DNA of 64,000 nucleotides from Thermomonas flagellata (GTDB taxonomy: Bacteria > Pseudomonadota > Gammaproteobacteria > Xanthomonadales > Xanthomonadaceae), in assembly GCF_022419185.1 (NCBI RefSeq), contig NZ_JAJOZK010000006.1, positions 102,900 to 166,899 on the forward strand, written 5' to 3'. The position numbers and the translations under genes are program-made. The notes under the pieces are model-generated. The model was given only the letters and a program-made list of their open reading frames with translations, was not told where the DNA came from and did not search any database. Below are positions 62,187 through 64,000 of this stretch, in pieces (within the stretch, counting starts at the first letter, position 1; every line of letters begins with the position of its first letter).

Positions 62187-62246
62187 TCGGTGGCCCGAAA
62201 AAAACCGGCAGGTCAGTTGACCTGCCCCCAATCGCCGTACCACTGA

Positions 62247-63120
62247 TTACTGGGAGAGTCCGGGGTTGAAGGGTACTTGGTGTTGCGGGGTTTGGGTACG
62301 GTGGTTGGCGGCGAACTGTGCGGGTGGGATGCGGCCGCAACTGCTGTGTGGTCGCACTTGGTTGTAGTCGCGGCGCCACTCGCTGATCACCTCGCGGGCC
62401 TGGGCAAGCGACGTGAACCAGTGCTCGTTCAGACACTCGTCGCGGAACTTGCCGTTGAAGCTCTCGATATAGCCGTTCTGCATGGGGCGGCCGGGCTCGA
62501 TCAGTAGGTGCGCGATGCCGTGCTGCTGCGTCCACGCGATGAAGGCCCGGCTGGTGAACTCCGGACCGTTATCCGTGCGCACCGCCCGCGGGTAGCCGCG
62601 GAACCGCGCAGCCTGATCCAGTACGCGCACGACGTAGGCGCCGCTGATGCCATGGTCGACCGTGATGTCGATGCACTCGTGGGTGAAGTCATCGGCCACC
62701 GTCAGGCTCTTCAGGCGGCGACCATTGGCCAGCGCGTCGCTGACGAAGTCCATGCTCCAGACTGCATTGGGCGCGGCGACAGCAGACAGTGCCTGGCGCT
62801 CGACCGGCGGCCTGCGGATCTTCTTGCGGCGGCGCACGGCCAGGTTCGCCTCGCGATAGAGGCGGTAGACCTTCTTGTGGTTCACGGTCGGATACTCCCG
62901 GCGCAGCAGGTCGTGCAGGCGGCGGTAGCCGAACCTGCGGCGCACCTGCGCCAGTTCGATGATCCTGGCCGACAGCGCCTGCGTCGCAGGCGCCGGCTCG
63001 GGCGGATGGCGGAAGGCGTCGCGGGACAGCCCCGCAAGGCGGCAGGCCCGGCGCTCGCTCACGGCCAAAGCCTCGAGCATGCGACGGACCGCCTCGCGCT
63101 TGCGTTGCGGGGCTAGCGTT
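62247..63120 (-). CDS. IS3-family transposase OrfB (element 2)
   Basis: The integrase frame starts at the -1 shift near 63120 (TLAPQRKREAVRRMLEALAV) and runs to 62247. The DDE residues are intact: VWSMDFVSDALANGRRLKS, RTDNGPEFTSRAFIAW and NGYIESFNGKFRDECLNEHW. It differs from element 1 throughout, so the two are distinct IS types rather than recent copies. The first in-frame ATG is at 63080, but fusion to OrfA is expected. Confidence 0.9.
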
Positions 63121-63379
63121 TTACCCCGAAGCCGATCTTCAGCGCTTCGATGTCCAGGTGCGCCTCCGCCAGCAGCCGCTTCAGGCGGCTGTTCTCCGAC
63201 TCCAGCTCCTTCAGACGCTTGGCGTCTTCGGCCTCCATGCCGCCGTACTTGGCGCGCCAGGCGTAGAAGCTGGCCGGGCTGAAGCCGTGCTGTCGGCCCA
63301 GCTCCGACACCGCCATGCCGGCCTCAGCCTGCTTGATGAACCCGATGATCTGTTCCGTGGTGAATCGACTCTTGCGCAT
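63113..63379 (-). CDS. IS3-family transposase OrfA (element 2)
   Basis: An 88-aa HTH protein (AVSELGRQHGFSPASFYAWR) with a coiled-coil helix (EDAKRLKELESENSRLKRLL). It ends GFGVKR at TAG; the sequence GTAAAACGC just before the stop allows the -1 shift into OrfB. Begins MRKSRFTTEQ, like OrfA of element 1 at the first residues only. Confidence 0.92.
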   Translation of the reverse strand: MRKSRFTTEQIIGFIKQAEAGMAVSELGRQHGFSPASFYAWRAKYGGMEAEDAKRLKELESENSRLKRLLAEAHLDIEALKIGFGVKR

Positions 63380-63445
63380 GTCCGTCCTCTCTGGATGACG
63401 GACTCTACCTAGCTTCGAGTGGTACGGCTTGCGGGGGGCAGGTCA

Positions 63446-63504
63446 CAGTCACGCCGTAACCTCCCCCAGATCCCGGACACTCGATAAGTAGAGCTTTCTG
63501 GCAT
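63446..63504 (-). pseudogene. 5' part of the interrupted 35-codon frame
   Basis: Minus strand: ATG at 63504 followed by MPESSTYRVSGIWGRLRR, then cut by the IS target site. It matches in frame with 60945-60999 once both IS elements are removed. A possible RBS GGGGAAAAC lies directly before the ATG. Confidence 0.4.
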
Positions 63505-63522
63505 GTTTTCCCCGCCAGGAGG

Positions 63523-63542
63523 TGACCTGCCCCCAATCGCCG
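63523..63542. repeat. Solitary IS end, identical to the left end of element 2
   Basis: TGACCTGCCCCCAATCGCCG here is a 20-of-20 match to 62219-62238 in the same orientation, 78 bp outside element 2. No transposase follows it toward the rRNA genes. It is probably what remains of an older insertion or of a deletion between two copies. Confidence 0.75.
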
Positions 63543-63631
63543 CTGGGGATGGCGCGGCGGCGTTGGCGGCGGGAGGGGTGGGGCGGGATGGCGTGGCCGG
63601 CGAGCGCGGGGTGCTGGTGGTTCGCAGGCGG

Positions 63632-63669
63632 TAAAAAGGACAACCCCCCGGAGGGGATCCGGGGGGTTG
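63632..63669 (-). terminator. rRNA operon terminator
   Basis: A perfect 12-bp stem, CAACCCCCCGGA (63641-63652) with TCCGGGGGGTTG (63658-63669), around a 5-nt loop. On the minus strand it is followed by TCCTTTTTA. It lies 10 bp after the 5S gene, the normal end of the rRNA operon. Confidence 0.9.
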
Positions 63670-63679
63670 CGGGATAAGG

Positions 63680-63794
63680 CCCTGGCGATGACCTACTCTT
63701 GCATGGCAAGGCCACACTACCATCGGCGCTGCCGTGTTTCACTTCCGAGTTCGGGATGGGATCGGGTGGTTCCACGGTGCTTTGGTCACCAGGG
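63680..63794 (-). rRNA. rrf: 5S ribosomal RNA
   Basis: The minus strand carries the conserved 5S core CCGAACTCGGAAGTGAAAC and GCGCCGATGGTAGTGTGG. The ends CCCTGGTGACC and CATCGCCAGGG pair as helix I. Length about 115 nt. It follows the 23S gene by about 135 bp and is followed by a strong terminator. The exact ends are estimated from helix I. Confidence 0.95.
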
Positions 63795-63927
63795 AGAGGG
63801 TGGAGCCGGCGCGCGTGCGCCTGGACTCGCATGGGGAGGGGAAGAGAGGGCGAGCGTGGAGGGCGGCCTGCGACGGTCATCGAGGCTGCGGTGTGGCTCG
63901 CGTTGGCGAAGCCACTTGAGGTGATAT

Positions 63928-64000
63928 GGTCAAGCCGCACGGATCATTAGTACAGGTAAGCTCAACGCATTGCTGCGCTTACACACCCTGCCTATCAACC
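63928..64000 (-). rRNA. rrl: 23S ribosomal RNA, 3' end (partial)
   Basis: The minus strand reads GGTTGATAGGCAGGGTGTG, then GTAAGCGCAGCAATGCGTTG and GTACTAATGATCCGTGCGGC, the conserved last 70 bases of 23S rRNA. The gene continues beyond the window. The end near 63928 is estimated from the usual CGGCTTGACC terminus. The 133-bp spacer to 5S has no tRNA or other feature that I can see. Confidence 0.95.

Larger units (their letters stand above)
61000..62216 (+). mobile_element. IS3-family insertion sequence (element 1), 1217 bp
   Basis: The left end TGACCTGCCTGGCGATTTTC (61000) and the right end, reverse complement TGACCTGCCGGTTTTTTTCG (ending at 62216), are imperfect inverted repeats of about 25 bp. 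orfA and orfB overlap through an A6G slippery site. With element 2 removed, the 4-bp flanks are GTCA on both sides (60996-60999 and 62217-62218 plus 63450-63451), an intact target duplication. The element looks complete and possibly active. 4-bp duplication fits the IS407 group. Confidence 0.9.
62219..63445 (-). mobile_element. IS3-family insertion sequence (element 2), 1227 bp, inserted at the end of element 1
   Basis: The ends TGACCTGCCCCCAATCGCCG (62219) and, reverse complement, TGACCTGCCCCCCGCAAGCC (ending at 63445) are inverted repeats that agree again at GCCGTACCACT. It is flanked by CAGT on both sides (62215-62218 and 63446-63449), a 4-bp target duplication whose left copy includes the last two bases of element 1. 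So it inserted after element 1. Orientation is opposite to element 1. Confidence 0.9.

Noticed and set aside
63450..63630. Additional coding gene between element 2 and the rRNA terminator
   Set aside because: Only the 5' part of the interrupted small frame and a solitary IS end are visible; the other frames are low-complexity.

Overview
The window is high-GC chromosomal DNA from a gammaproteobacterium. The glycolytic gene order on the minus strand (gap, pgk, pyk, class I fba, with tkt elsewhere), an autotransporter esterase, thiS-thiG-trmB and a CydP-type small oxidase protein all suggest Xanthomonadaceae (Lysobacter, Luteimonas or Thermomonas-like). This assignment is an inference from gene order and protein similarity; no 16S gene is present.

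Layout. 1-43.2 kb is core or near-core chromosome: the end of metF, ilvE, a two-component system, rimK, tRNA-Gly(CCC), an esterase autotransporter, thiS-thiG-trmB, a DASS permease, mscL, an M28 peptidase, the glycolytic block, ompW behind an FNR-like box, an S1/P1 nuclease, and a cytochrome bd operon (cydP-cydA-cydB-cydX plus a small membrane protein). From 25.9 to 38.6 kb lies a two-armed sulfide/persulfide and redox regulon. Eleven minus-strand genes (three SQR-like flavoproteins, an RND pump, a haem lipoprotein, OsmC, thioredoxin 2 and others) diverge from rhodanese, a BigR/SqrR-type ArsR repressor and a persulfide dioxygenase. Two overlapping promoters sit between the arms. An acyl-CoA hydrolase, a PCu(A)C copper chaperone and tkt follow.

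From 43.4 to 60.9 kb is a defence island with lower GC. On its right is a type III (III-D-like) CRISPR-Cas locus, all on the minus strand: cas10 (GGDD intact, no HD nuclease), three fused multi-RAMP proteins, a small subunit of unknown family, a Csm6/Csx1-like CARF-HEPN protein, a Cas6-Cas1 fusion without reverse transcriptase, cas2, and a short array of 6 repeats and 5 spacers. On its left is a plus-strand gene for a CARF domain fused to a sigma-54 activator (AAA+ with GAFTGA, Fis-type HTH). It diverges from a four-gene operon: a 281-aa glycine-zipper protein with a possible QxK nuclease core, an atypical protein kinase, a TerY-like vWA protein and a PP2C phosphatase. The intergenic region holds a near-perfect -24/-12 promoter pointing at the four-gene operon, a full IHF consensus, and tandem GTTCG repeats next to the activator gene. 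The reading I propose is that Cas10-made cyclic oligoadenylate binds the CARF activator, which switches on the kinase/phosphatase/vWA/effector operon by sigma-54. That would be a transcriptional second arm of type III immunity beside the Csm6-like RNase.

From 61.0 to 63.4 kb two IS3-family elements are nested. The reconstructed 4-bp duplications give the order of insertion, and removing both restores a 35-codon reading frame ahead of cas10. The window ends in a minus-strand rRNA operon (terminator, 5S, 3' end of 23S).
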